Positions 7,160 through 13,556 are shown, counted from the stretch's first letter. The stretch is DNA of 13,556 nucleotides from CAYLUN01 sp964386865 (GCA_964386865.1 CAYLUN010000127.1:1-13556), one strand, 5' to 3'. Translations and numbers: made by a program. The notes: generated by a model from the letters alone, not told the origin.

Positions 7160-7630
7160 TCACCACGCGTAATGCGCGAAGGCCTTGTTGGCCTGCGCCA
7201 TCTTATGCGTGTCGTCGCGCTTCTTGATCACGTTCCCTTGATTGTTGAAAGCCTCAAGCAGCTCCATCGCAACCGCCTTCGGCATCGGCGTTCCGCGACG
7301 GGCGCTGGCATACATCGACATCCACCGCAGCGCCAGCGAGAGCTGGCGGGCCGGACGGATCTCGACCGGAACCGGGTAGGTCGTGCCACCGACGCGGCGG
7401 GATTTGACTTCCACCTTCGGCTTCATGTTCGCGATGGCGATATCCATCACCTCGATCGGATCCTTGCCGGTCTTCTCTTTCAGCTCTTCGATCGCCCCGT
7501 ACACGATGCGCTCCGCCGTGGTCTTCTTGCCGCTCTTCATCAGCGCGCGCACCACGCGAGCCACCAGCTCGCTGTTGTACTTGGGGTCTACGGGCGACAC
7601 CCGCTTTACTGCTCTACGCCGTCTTGCCAT
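7160..7630 (-). CDS. rpsG: 30S ribosomal protein S7
   Basis: S7 nucleates assembly of the 30S head and contacts E-site tRNA. The product is 156 residues, the usual bacterial length. It starts MARRRRAVKR and has the DPKYNSELVARVVRALMKSGKK block (about 15-36), VGGTTYPVPVEIRP (about 80-93) and the C-terminal KKRDDTHKMAQANKAFAHYAW. The frame is open to 7657, but this ATG matches family starts and has AAGAGG 8 nt upstream. The 48-nt gap from rpsL is largely filled by a hairpin repeat. In E. coli the rpsL-rpsG gap is where S7 represses its own operon. Confidence 0.97.
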   Translation of the reverse strand: MARRRRAVKRVSPVDPKYNSELVARVVRALMKSGKKTTAERIVYGAIEELKEKTGKDPIEVMDIAIANMKPKVEVKSRRVGGTTYPVPVEIRPARQLSLALRWMSMYASARRGTPMPKAVAMELLEAFNNQGNVIKKRDDTHKMAQANKAFAHYAW

Positions 7631-7645
7631 GGATTTGCCTCTTAC

Positions 7646-7675
7646 GCGGGCGAACACGCAGGTCCGCCCCTACGA
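7646..7675. repeat. GGGGCG-type hairpin repeat between rpsL and rpsG
   Basis: Read on the minus strand, the core is GTAGGGGCGG followed by ACCTGCGTGTTCGCCC. Arms 7648-7655 and 7662-7669 pair over 8 bp (one G-T wobble) around a 6-nt loop. The GTAGGGGCG....CGCCC layout resembles a short dispersed intergenic repeat that I recall from many environmental bacterial genomes; that is memory, not a search. It fills more than half of the 48-nt rpsL-rpsG gap and ends just before the rpsG ribosome binding site. An alternative is a dedicated S7-binding control hairpin. Confidence 0.6.
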
Positions 7676-7678
7676 TTA

Positions 7679-8059
7679 TTATTCTGCCTTCTTCGCACGC
7701 TTCACGCCGTACTTCGAACGGCTGCGATTGCGGCCCGCCACGCCCAAGCTGTCCAAACAGCCGCGGACGATGTGGTAACGAACGCCGGGAAGATCCTTCA
7801 CGCGGCCGCCACGAACCAGCACGACGCTGTGCTCCTGCAGGTTGTGACCCTCGCCAGGGATGTAGGCGGTCACCTCGTAGCCCGTCGTCAGACGGACACG
7901 CGCAACCTTGCGCAACGCCGAGTTCGGCTTCTTGGGCGTCTGCGTCTTCACGACCAGACAGACCCCGCGGCGCTGCGGGCACGACTTCAGCGCAGGCGAC
8001 TTGCTCTTCTTACGCAGCGGGGTACGTCCCTTGCGCACTAACTGGTTGATCGTCGGCAT
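7679..8059 (-). CDS. rpsL: 30S ribosomal protein S12
   Basis: S12 controls decoding accuracy at the A site. The 126-residue product has MPTINQLVRKGR and CPQRRGVC, then TPKKPNSALRKVARVRLT at 41-58, with Lys43 (the residue changed in streptomycin-resistant mutants) intact. IPGEGHNLQEHSVVLVRGGRVKDLPGVRYH follows (about 67-96) and includes the Asp that is methylthiolated in E. coli. It is the first gene of the str-S10 block. A promoter candidate lies about 40 nt upstream. Ribosome-binding sequences GGAAGG and GAAG precede the ATG at 8059. Confidence 0.98.
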   Translation of the reverse strand: MPTINQLVRKGRTPLRKKSKSPALKSCPQRRGVCLVVKTQTPKKPNSALRKVARVRLTTGYEVTAYIPGEGHNLQEHSVVLVRGGRVKDLPGVRYHIVRGCLDSLGVAGRNRSRSKYGVKRAKKAE

Positions 8060-8099
8060 CGGCTTCTAATCCTTCCGAATTGGAAATAAATGGAGTGTT

Positions 8100-8129
8100 A
8101 AATTACCACAGTGCGCCGCGACCGTGCAA
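8100..8129 (-). promoter_or_regulatory. Candidate sigma70-type promoter for the str-S10 operon
   Basis: On the minus strand, TTGCAC (8129-8124) is followed after 18 nt by TAATTT (8105-8100), preceded by TG one base before (extended -10, TGGTAATTT). The downstream segment is AT-rich, unlike the surrounding GC-rich DNA, and leads to rpsL after a leader of about 35 nt. It is the only convincing promoter-like sequence between the oxidoreductase gene and rpsL. The position fits a strong ribosomal operon promoter; this has not been tested. Confidence 0.55.
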
Positions 8130-8131
8130 GT

Positions 8132-8157
8132 GCGTTTTCCGACTTTTTTCGGAACGC
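8132..8157 (-). terminator. Candidate hairpin after the oxidoreductase gene
   Basis: Minus-strand GCGTTCCGA and TCGGAA(AA)CGC pair around an A-rich loop (AAAAAG), giving about 9 bp with a 2-nt bulge. It starts 11 nt after the oxidoreductase stop, just before the candidate rpsL promoter. No clear U-tract follows, so it would be weak as an intrinsic terminator. It may act with Rho or serve as an mRNA 3' end. Confidence 0.4.
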
Positions 8158-8168
8158 CGCCGGGCCGC

Positions 8169-9461
8169 TCACGCCAGCGACCACGGCCCGCGCATCGGGC
8201 GCGTGAGCAGGCGGTTGGCCATGGCGTCGTCCGCGAACACCTCGTTCGCCGGGTTCCAAGCCAGCTTGCGCTGGAGCTGCATCGCGATGTTGCCGATGTT
8301 GCAGAGGTTGGTGGTCTTGTGCCCGATCGCCAGGTCCGACACCGGCGCCTGGCGCGTCTTGACGCACGCGATCCAGTCGCCGAAGTGGTCGCGGCTCTTG
8401 TACAGCCGCACCTCCTTCTCGCCGATCTCCTCCTTGAGGATGCCCTCGGGCGTGGACTTCAGCTTGCTGCGCGACACGTCCAGCGTCCCCTTGTCGCCGC
8501 GGAAGATGATGTTGCCGTCGTAGACCCCGTCCGTGCGCGTGCGCATCCGCATCGTCACGCCGTTCGCGTAGGTGTAGCGCACGTCCACGCGCGTCGGCGC
8601 CGTGAAGAGCCCGCTGCTCGGGAACACGCCGTGCCCCTCGACCTCCACGGGCCCGCCCTCGTCCATGCCCAGCGCCCACTGCGCGATGTCCAGGTAGTGC
8701 GCGCCCCAGTTGGTCGTCTGCCCGCCCGCGTAGTCCAGGATGTAGCGGAACTGGTAGTGCGTGCGCTGCGAGGTGTACGGCGCGTAGGGCGCCGGCCCCA
8801 GCCAGAAGTCGTAGTCCAGGCCCTCCGGCGCCGCCTCGGGCTTCCACGTCGCGCCCACGTAGCGGTTGTTCGCCGGAATCAGCACGTCGATCTGCCTGAC
8901 CGTGCCCAGCCGGCCGTTGCGGATCAGCTCCGCCGCGCGGTGGAACCCCTCGGACGAGCGCTGCATCGTGCCGGTCTGCCCGACGCGCCCGTGCTTGCGC
9001 AGCTCGGCCACCAGCGCCTGGCCCTCGCGCACCGTCAGCGTCAGCGGCTTCTCCACGAACACGTCCTTGCCGTTGCGAATCGCATCGATCGCCGTCAGCG
9101 CGTGCCAGTTGTCCGGCGTCGCCACGGTGACCAGGTCGATGTCCTTGGCCCGCGTGACCTCGCGGAAGTCGCCGGTCATGCGGCACCCCTTGGCGCCGTA
9201 TTTCTCGTCGATGACCTTCGCGGCGCGCCTCTGGTGGTGCGCGTCCACGTCCGCCACCGCCACGACGCGCACCGTGTCGCGGTCCAGCAGCTGCGAGAGG
9301 TGCGAAAGCCCCATCCCGCCCACGCCCACGACCGCCACCGTCAGCACCTTGGAAGGGGCCGCCTGCCCCAGCACCGATGCGGGAATGATCGCCGGAAATG
9401 CGGCCGCCGCGCCCGCCGCCAGCCCCGCCGCCTTCGCAAATCCACGCCGTGTCATATCCAT
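8169..9461 (-). CDS. Tat-exported Gfo/Idh/MocA family oxidoreductase
   Basis: This is an NAD(P)-dependent dehydrogenase of the Gfo/Idh/MocA family, which acts on sugars, inositols and related polyols; the substrate cannot be told from sequence. The product is 430 residues from MDMTRRGFAKAAG. A twin-arginine signal (TRRGFAK, then AAGLAAGAAAAFPAIIPASVLG) covers about residues 3-36, so the enzyme should be exported folded, as in many PVC-group paralogs. The Rossmann motif is VGVGGMG (about 45-51), EKPLT is at about 137-141, and the C-terminal domain has NWGAHYLDIAQWALG. It ends with LLTRPMRGPWSLA, typical of this subfamily. The start at 9461 has AAGGA 8 nt upstream. It lies downstream of a palindromic element and a HEAT-like gene. 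Confidence 0.92.
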   Translation of the reverse strand: MDMTRRGFAKAAGLAAGAAAAFPAIIPASVLGQAAPSKVLTVAVVGVGGMGLSHLSQLLDRDTVRVVAVADVDAHHQRRAAKVIDEKYGAKGCRMTGDFREVTRAKDIDLVTVATPDNWHALTAIDAIRNGKDVFVEKPLTLTVREGQALVAELRKHGRVGQTGTMQRSSEGFHRAAELIRNGRLGTVRQIDVLIPANNRYVGATWKPEAAPEGLDYDFWLGPAPYAPYTSQRTHYQFRYILDYAGGQTTNWGAHYLDIAQWALGMDEGGPVEVEGHGVFPSSGLFTAPTRVDVRYTYANGVTMRMRTRTDGVYDGNIIFRGDKGTLDVSRSKLKSTPEGILKEEIGEKEVRLYKSRDHFGDWIACVKTRQAPVSDLAIGHKTTNLCNIGNIAMQLQRKLAWNPANEVFADDAMANRLLTRPMRGPWSLA

Positions 9462-9480
9462 GTCAAAAATCCTTGCTCTC

Positions 9481-9567
9481 TTTTTCACCACCAAGACTCA
9501 AAGGTTGCCACGCTTCACCACGAAGATCGTTGTGGACGTTGTGTCCTTCGCGTCTTGGTGGTGGCTT
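9481..9567. repeat. Palindromic intergenic element with perfect 12-bp terminal inverted repeats
   Basis: CACCACCAAGAC (9486-9497) and its exact complement GTCTTGGTGGTG (9552-9563) bound a 78-bp segment. The interior repeats related words, such as TTCACCACGAAG and TGTCCTTCGCG, in which CCACGA can pair with TTGTGG. It fills almost the whole gap between the HEAT-like gene and the oxidoreductase, beginning a few bases after the former's stop codon. No transposase frame is inside. It resembles MITE or REP-like intergenic repeats built from CACCACGAAGAC words that I recall from other environmental genomes; this was not searched. Confidence 0.65.
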
Positions 9568-10062
9568 TTACTTCGCAACCCCGCGTACAGCCGCAGCACC
9601 GGCCAAGCCTTCCGCCGTACGGCCCTTGGCCAGGCCCGCCGCCTCGCGCAACGCGGCGTCCGCCTCCGCGCCCGGCACCTGCTCAATGACCAAGCGCGTC
9701 AGAAAGGCGACCACCTCGTTCTCGCTCGTCAGCTTGCCCTTCAGCGCCGCAACGCTCTTCGGCGAGGCGATCAGCGAGAGCAGCCGGCACACAAACCCGT
9801 ACCCCGCCTCCGTGCAGGCCGGGTCGGCTGCGATCTTGAGCAGCTTCTCCTCGAATCCCGGATACTGCGAGGGGTCGGCGTCCAGAACCACGCGCTCGAC
9901 CGTCGAGACCATCGTACGGTCGCCTCCGTACTCGACCGCGCCAATCACCTTCCACGGATCGGCCGTCTCGTTGAAGCTCTTATAGCGCGGATCCTCTTTC
10001 AGCCCCGCCAGCGGATCGCTGGCCGCCCGCTTCCCGTCTGAAACCGTCGTCTTCTCACTCAT
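9568..10062 (-). CDS. Short HEAT-like helical repeat protein, possibly shortened at the C-terminus
   Basis: The product is 164 residues, with no signal peptide or membrane segment. Residues 1-37 are polar. The rest looks like paired helices: YGFVCRLLSLIASPKSVAALKGKLTSENEVVAFLTRLVIEQV (about 88-129), then ADAALREAAGLAKGRTAEGLAG (133-154). This order, with a serial LL-A-LL helix pair followed by AD.ALR.A...KGR, recalls one unit of a HEAT-type repeat protein common in planctomycete-like genomes. Those usually carry on with many more units, whereas this one stops at AVRGVAK where the palindromic element begins. The start has AAGGAG 8 nt upstream. The function is unknown; a scaffold or partner of the downstream oxidoreductase is speculation. 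Confidence 0.7.
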   Translation of the reverse strand: MSEKTTVSDGKRAASDPLAGLKEDPRYKSFNETADPWKVIGAVEYGGDRTMVSTVERVVLDADPSQYPGFEEKLLKIAADPACTEAGYGFVCRLLSLIASPKSVAALKGKLTSENEVVAFLTRLVIEQVPGAEADAALREAAGLAKGRTAEGLAGAAAVRGVAK

Positions 10063-10098
10063 CGCTCACGCTCCTTGACCTTACAAAAAACACAACGT

Positions 10099-10506
10099 CT
10101 AGTCCTGCTCAGGCCCGATGACGCTGACCGAAGGAAAATAGGTACGCAATCGCCGCGCGTCACGCGTCAGAACCGGCATTGTCGCCGCCTCCGCATGTCC
10201 GCCGATGAAGAAATCCGGCAACACGGAAGTCTTGTTTCCATTGCGGGCCTTATACCGCTCAAACGCTTTTGCCGCTATAAACAGGCCTCGACGCGGTATT
10301 TCCTGAAAACTGAGGGAGAAACGCCTGACCAAGTCGTCCACGAACTCCGCCGAAGGGCTGCCGAAACTCAACTCCGCGTAGACAACCGGATTGATCACAA
10401 GCCCGTCTTCACTGTACGCTTCGAGCTTGGAGATTGACCATTCCGCCCACTGCGGATCATCCGTAAGAACGTCGATGATCACATTCGTGTCAACCAAAAC
10501 AGCCAT
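10099..10506 (-). CDS. vapC: VapC-type PIN-domain toxin (ribonuclease)
   Basis: VapC toxins are Mg2+-dependent RNases that cut tRNA or rRNA and are held inactive by their VapB partner. The 135-residue product has the PIN acidic residues in order: Asp6 (VLVDTNVIIDV), Glu45 (VVYAELSFG), Asp98 (VLPDFFIGGHA) and Asp116 (VLTRDARRL). All four are intact, so activity is plausible. The ATG shares one base with the vapB stop codon (TGATG), so translation is coupled. The gene is 36 nt upstream of the HEAT-like gene. The cellular target cannot be read from sequence. Confidence 0.9.
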   Translation of the reverse strand: MAVLVDTNVIIDVLTDDPQWAEWSISKLEAYSEDGLVINPVVYAELSFGSPSAEFVDDLVRRFSLSFQEIPRRGLFIAAKAFERYKARNGNKTSVLPDFFIGGHAEAATMPVLTRDARRLRTYFPSVSVIGPEQD

Positions 10507-10730
10507 CAGGCACCCCTCGTATCGCGCATCCAGTCGGCCGTCGTGCGTTTTCCCTTAAGCACGCCACGCAGGGCGGAGAAATTACCCGACCCGCCCGATC
10601 GTTTCGCCGCACGAACCAAGACAACCGAACCGTTCAACACGCGAAAATCAACCTGCGTGTGCGGCAGAATGCCTAAATAGTCACGAATGCTAACGGGAAT
10701 TGTCACTTGCCCTTTGGTTGTCACCTTCAT
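10506..10730 (-). CDS. vapB: AbrB/SpoVT-type antitoxin VapB
   Basis: This is the antitoxin partner of the downstream PIN-domain toxin. The 74-residue product has a swapped-hairpin AbrB/SpoVT DNA-binding domain: MKVTTKGQVTIPVSIRDYLGI, then TQVDFRVLNGSVVLV (about 1-39). The C-terminal tail LRGVLKGKRTTADWMRDTRGA (about 54-74) should wrap the toxin. The frame is open upstream of this ATG, but the upstream part is a shadow of the tatD-like gene, and the AbrB fold begins exactly here. There is no strong Shine-Dalgarno (TTACGGTAATACT precedes the ATG). VapB usually binds its own promoter, and repeats that could be the operator lie just upstream. Confidence 0.9.
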   Translation of the reverse strand: MKVTTKGQVTIPVSIRDYLGILPHTQVDFRVLNGSVVLVRAAKRSGGSGNFSALRGVLKGKRTTADWMRDTRGA

Positions 10731-10731
10731 A

Positions 10732-10767
10732 GTATTACCGTAACATGTATTACCTTGACCGTCAAGG
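10732..10767 (-). promoter_or_regulatory. Candidate vapBC operator/promoter region
   Basis: Between the tatD-like stop and the vapB ATG lie a perfect palindrome CCTTGAC-C-GTCAAGG (10753-10767) and two direct copies of GTATTACC (10732-10739 and 10747-10754), 15 bp apart. On the minus strand the palindrome includes TTGACG, a possible -35 box, but I see no good -10 at the right spacing. Paired sites of this kind are the usual form of a VapB/VapBC autoregulatory operator. The assignment is inference from position and symmetry. Confidence 0.5.
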
Positions 10768-10771
10768 CGGC

Positions 10772-11560
10772 CTACAGGAACAGCCGCCGGGCGTTGGCGC
10801 CGGTGATGTCGGACAGCTCTTCGGGCGAGATGCCGCGCAGCGCCGCCACCTCGGCCAGCACGTACCGGAGATTCGCGGGGTGGTTCAGCGGCTTGCCGTT
10901 CGCCCCCACCGCGATCGGGCGCCCCCCCGCCGGGAACAGGTCCGGCGAGTCGGTCTCCACCAAGATCTGGCTGTCCGGGATCTCGCGGGCCGCGGCCCGG
11001 ATCTTCTCGGCCTTGGGGTTGCAGACCGAGCCCGCGAACGAGACGTAGCCGCCCATGTTGAGAATCTGCTTCAGGATTTCCGCGGAGCCGCCGAACCCGT
11101 GCGCCACGAAGCCCGGCAGCCGCCGCGCGCAGGGCTTGAGCAGGTCGATCAGTCGCCCCCACGCCCGCGCGCCGTGCAGAACGACGGGACGCCGCACGTG
11201 TTCGGCGAACGCCAGCTGCCGCGCCAGCACTCGCTCCTGAAGCTCCATGGGGATGTCGTCGAGCACGCCGTCGAGGCCGATCTCGCCGATGGCCGCCACC
11301 GGATTGTGATCGAGATACGCCTCCAGCGTCTCGAACCAGTCCGCCGGCAGATAACGCACATACCACGGGTGAACGCCGAAAGCGGGAACCAGCACGAAAG
11401 GCAGGGCGCGCGCGGCGAGCCGGTGCGTCGCCTCCCAGTCGTCGGGCGTCGTGCCGCAGCAGCAGACACCCGTCACCTGCGCCAGCGCCGCCTGCCGGAC
11501 GAGTTCGTCGAACACGTCCGCCAGCCGCGGATCCTGCAAATGTGTGTGCGCATCGAACAC
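10772..11560 (-). CDS. TatD-family metal-dependent hydrolase
   Basis: TatD proteins are amidohydrolase-fold nucleases, often with 3'-5' DNase or RNase activity in the cytoplasm. The 262-residue product carries the expected metal ligands: His5 and His7 (DAHTHL), Glu93 (GEIGLD), His129 (VVLHGA), His154 (VAHGFGG) and Asp204 (ETDSPDLFP). Length and motif order match the family. The start is GTG at 11560, placed by the MFDAHTHL N-terminus. There is no strong ribosome binding site, but the gene begins 3 nt after the DHOD-like stop, so coupled translation is likely. A run of 7 C at 10922-10928 leaves the frame intact. The substrate is unknown. Confidence 0.92.
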   Translation of the reverse strand: MFDAHTHLQDPRLADVFDELVRQAALAQVTGVCCCGTTPDDWEATHRLAARALPFVLVPAFGVHPWYVRYLPADWFETLEAYLDHNPVAAIGEIGLDGVLDDIPMELQERVLARQLAFAEHVRRPVVLHGARAWGRLIDLLKPCARRLPGFVAHGFGGSAEILKQILNMGGYVSFAGSVCNPKAEKIRAAAREIPDSQILVETDSPDLFPAGGRPIAVGANGKPLNHPANLRYVLAEVAALRGISPEELSDITGANARRLFL

Positions 11561-11563
11561 GGC

Positions 11564-12553
11564 TTACGCCAACTGCGTGGCGGACTTGACGTACTGCGAG
11601 CGCTCGAAGCCGTGGCCGTCCTGCGTGTTGGTCTCGCGCAGCTTGCCCCGAAAGTCGGCGAGCGCCGCGTACCCCTTGCGGGCCATCCAGGCCTCCAGCC
11701 CGCCCACGATCTCACGGACCACGCCTGCGTCCTGCCGGACCAGCAGCGCCGAACAGACGTAGCCGACGTTCGCGCCCACCAGCAGCGCCTTGGCCAGCTC
11801 AGCCCCCGAATGGATGCCGCCACTGACCGCCAGGTCGCAGCGCACCCAGTCGCGCAGCACCGCCGCCCAGCGCAGCTGCTCGTGCAGGACGCTCGGCGTC
11901 GAGTAGTTGGGCGCGTAGAACATGGCCTCGCGCTCGATGTCCACATCCGTCTGCAAAAACCGGTTGAAAAGCACCAGCCCCTTGGCCCCGGCCCCCTCGA
12001 GCGTGCGAGCGAACGGCATGAGCGCCGTGGTGTGCTGGCTCAGCTTCACCGCCACAGGCAGATCGACCACGCCCGTCACCGCCCGCACGAGCGCCGCGTT
12101 GCGGGCCTCCACCTGAGCCGACGTCTCATTCGGATCCACCGGCATGTGGTAGAGGTTCAGCTCGATCGCATCCGCCCCGGCGTCTTCGATCTTGCGGGCG
12201 TAGTTGACCCACTGGTCGGGCAGCACGCAGTTCACGCTGCAGATGATCGGGATCCGCACGCGCCGGCGCATCTCCTGAATGTTTTCGAGATACGCCTCCG
12301 GGCCGAGCTGCGCCGGCAGATCCGCACGCAGGTACTCCAGGGCGGACCCGCTCGCATCGCCTTCCAGCGCCTCGTACATGTCCGACACGTCGGCGCGGAT
12401 CTGCTCCTCGAAGATCGACTTGACCACCACCGCCGACACGCCCGCCTGCTCCAGCCGCTCGACGCTGTCGGGGTGGTTGGTCAGCGGGCTGCTGCTGGCG
12501 ATCAGCGGATTCTTGAGCTCCAGCCCGAGATAGGTGGTCTTTAGGTTGGCCAT
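11564..12553 (-). CDS. Dihydroorotate dehydrogenase-like TIM-barrel flavoprotein
   Basis: The 329-residue product follows the class 1 dihydroorotate dehydrogenase fold. It opens with LKTTYLGLELKNPLIASSSPLT (4-25) and has VKSIFEEQI (44-52). The C-terminal FMN-phosphate segment AVSGGIHSGAELAKALLVGANVGYV spans 242-266. In true DHODs the loop after the fourth strand reads N.SCPN with the catalytic Cys. Here it reads ELNLYHMPVDPNETS (131-145), with no Cys or Ser at the catalytic position. The protein is more likely a DHOD-like paralog with another electron-transfer role than a PyrD enzyme. GAGG lies 6 nt before the ATG, 11 nt after the argG stop. Sitting between argG and tatD gives no firm clue to the pathway. 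Confidence 0.88.
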   Translation of the reverse strand: MANLKTTYLGLELKNPLIASSSPLTNHPDSVERLEQAGVSAVVVKSIFEEQIRADVSDMYEALEGDASGSALEYLRADLPAQLGPEAYLENIQEMRRRVRIPIICSVNCVLPDQWVNYARKIEDAGADAIELNLYHMPVDPNETSAQVEARNAALVRAVTGVVDLPVAVKLSQHTTALMPFARTLEGAGAKGLVLFNRFLQTDVDIEREAMFYAPNYSTPSVLHEQLRWAAVLRDWVRCDLAVSGGIHSGAELAKALLVGANVGYVCSALLVRQDAGVVREIVGGLEAWMARKGYAALADFRGKLRETNTQDGHGFERSQYVKSATQLA

Positions 12554-12564
12554 AACAGCCTCGC

Positions 12565-13556
12565 CTACTTGGATACGATCTGCCCCGCCTTGGCCAGCAT
12601 CTTGGCCTCGACGCTCTGGATCTCCGCGAAGCCCTGCGAGCTGACCGGGTTCAGGCCGTTGCTGGCCTCCATCGACGAGTCGGCCTCGTTGTAGATCGAC
12701 CCCTTGCAGCCCGTGAGCGCATTGAAGAAGATGTTGCCCTTGTACAGGCCCACCTCGACCGTGCCGGAGGCGTGCTTGGAGAAGACGCCGATCGCCGCCC
12801 GCGCCGCCTGGGTCACGGGGTCGAAGTAGCGGCCGTCGTAGATCTGGTCCGCCACCAGCTTGGAGAGCTGCCCGAAGAGCAGCCCCGCGCGGCGGTCGAG
12901 CGTGGCCTGGTACACGTAGCGCAGGCAGGTGCCCAGCAGCTCCATGCCCGGCGCCTCGTACACGCCGCGGCTCTTGGTGCCGATGATGCGGTTCTCCAGC
13001 GCGTGCTTCATGCCGACGCCGTTGCGGCCCGCCAGCTTGTTCGCGAGCTTCATGGCCTCGACCGGCGTCACGTCCTTGCCGTTGATCTGCACCGCGCGTC
13101 CCTTGGCGAAGCGCACCGTGACCTTCTCGATCTTGTCCGGCGCCTCGCGCGGCCACACGCCCATGGTGGGCGCGACGATCAGCATCGACGTCTCCAGGCT
13201 CTCCAGGTCCTCCGCTTCGTGCGAGAGGCCCGCGAGGTTGGCGTCCGTCGAGTACTTCTTTTTGGTGCCCACAAAGGCCTGGATGCCGTGCGTGGCGAGG
13301 AACTCGACCATCTGCGTGCGGCCGGGGAACAGCGTGAGCAGCGCCGGGTCGCGCCAGGGCGAGTAGACCTTCATCGCCGGCGCGAGCACGTTGGTGTAAC
13401 GCTCGAAACGCATCTGGTCGTTGCCGCGGCCGGTCGCGCCGTGCACGAGCACCGAGCAACCCTTCTTCTTCATCTCGGGGATCAGGCCGCGCACCGTCAC
13501 AGCCCGCGCGATGCCGGTGGAGTTCCAGTAGCCGCCGTCGTACATCGCCTGCGCCT
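12565..13556 (-). CDS. argG: Argininosuccinate synthase (5' part cut by window)
   Basis: Argininosuccinate synthase joins citrulline and aspartate with ATP in the penultimate step of arginine synthesis. The visible 330 residues begin inside the gene with AQAMYDGGYWNSTGIAR. They include the signature VLVHGATGRGNDQMRFE at about residues 33-49 counted from the first visible Met. KKKYSTDANLAGLSHEAEDLE, the GVGMKHALENRIIGTKSRGVYEAPG block and a C-terminal SVEAKMLAKAGQIVSK follow. The sequence is closest in my memory to the KKYS(T/V)D..L.G.SHEA type common to all ArgGs. The ATP-binding PP-loop at the N-terminus lies outside the window. It leads an apparent argG, DHOD-like, tatD-like operon. Confidence 0.94.
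   Translation of the reverse strand, partial: AQAMYDGGYWNSTGIARAVTVRGLIPEMKKKGCSVLVHGATGRGNDQMRFERYTNVLAPAMKVYSPWRDPALLTLFPGRTQMVEFLATHGIQAFVGTKKKYSTDANLAGLSHEAEDLESLETSMLIVAPTMGVWPREAPDKIEKVTVRFAKGRAVQINGKDVTPVEAMKLANKLAGRNGVGMKHALENRIIGTKSRGVYEAPGMELLGTCLRYVYQATLDRRAGLLFGQLSKLVADQIYDGRYFDPVTQAARAAIGVFSKHASGTVEVGLYKGNIFFNALTGCKGSIYNEADSSMEASNGLNPVSSQGFAEIQSVEAKMLAKAGQIVSK

Noticed and set aside
8124..9689. Plus-strand ORF opposite the oxidoreductase (521 aa)
   Set aside because: Runs antisense through a clear Gfo/Idh/MocA gene and through the palindromic element; no motifs.
10922..10928. Run of seven C in the tatD-like gene as a possible frameshift site
   Set aside because: The frame is continuous across it and all metal ligands on both sides are in the same frame.
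10745..12544. Plus-strand ORF opposite the tatD-like and DHOD-like genes (599 aa)
   Set aside because: Antisense shadow; composition is His/Arg/Leu-rich and no domain is seen.
11564..13459. Apparent long fusion reading upstream from the DHOD-like gene through argG
   Set aside because: The upstream part is an alternative frame of argG. The family N-terminus and ribosome binding site place the real start at 12553.

Overview
The window is about 13.6 kb of GC-rich bacterial chromosome in which every gene I can support lies on the minus strand, so it is read from right to left. The long plus-strand ORFs are shadows of these genes. The organism looks like a member of the PVC/Planctomycetota neighbourhood, perhaps Kiritimatiellota, Lentisphaerota or Verrucomicrobiota. 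The reasons are the fusA-rpsJ junction with no tuf between, an EF-G that resembles the spirochaete/planctomycete EF-G2 type, a Tat-exported Gfo/Idh/MocA oxidoreductase, and short palindromic intergenic repeats. The phylum call is inference and is only moderately certain.

Right part (about 13556-10772): an argininosuccinate synthase gene (argG, 5' end cut by the window), a dihydroorotate-dehydrogenase-like flavoprotein and a TatD-family metal-dependent hydrolase. They are spaced 11 and 3 nt apart, as in one operon. Next comes a compact vapBC toxin-antitoxin pair (10730-10099) whose upstream region carries a palindrome and a direct repeat.

Middle (10062-8169): a short protein resembling one unit of a HEAT-type repeat family, then a palindromic element of about 80 bp starting at its stop codon, then a Tat-signal Gfo/Idh/MocA oxidoreductase. 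A hairpin and a good promoter candidate separate this block from the ribosomal cluster.

Left part (8059-1): a merged str-S10 ribosomal protein operon in the order rpsL, rpsG, fusA, rpsJ, rplC, rplD, rplW, rplB, rpsS, rplV, rpsC, rplP, rpmC, rpsQ (cut by the left edge). Spacing is tight throughout, with several overlaps. tuf is absent, and fusA runs into rpsJ with 7 nt between them, leaving no space for a separate S10 leader. A GGGGCG hairpin repeat sits between rpsL and rpsG.

The most notable points are these: the EF-G at the str locus lacks the domain IV tip motifs of translocating EF-Gs and looks like the EF-G2 (ribosome recycling) class; the DHOD-like protein lacks the catalytic Cys motif; and two palindromic repeats lie in or next to gene junctions, one of them possibly having shortened the HEAT-like gene.
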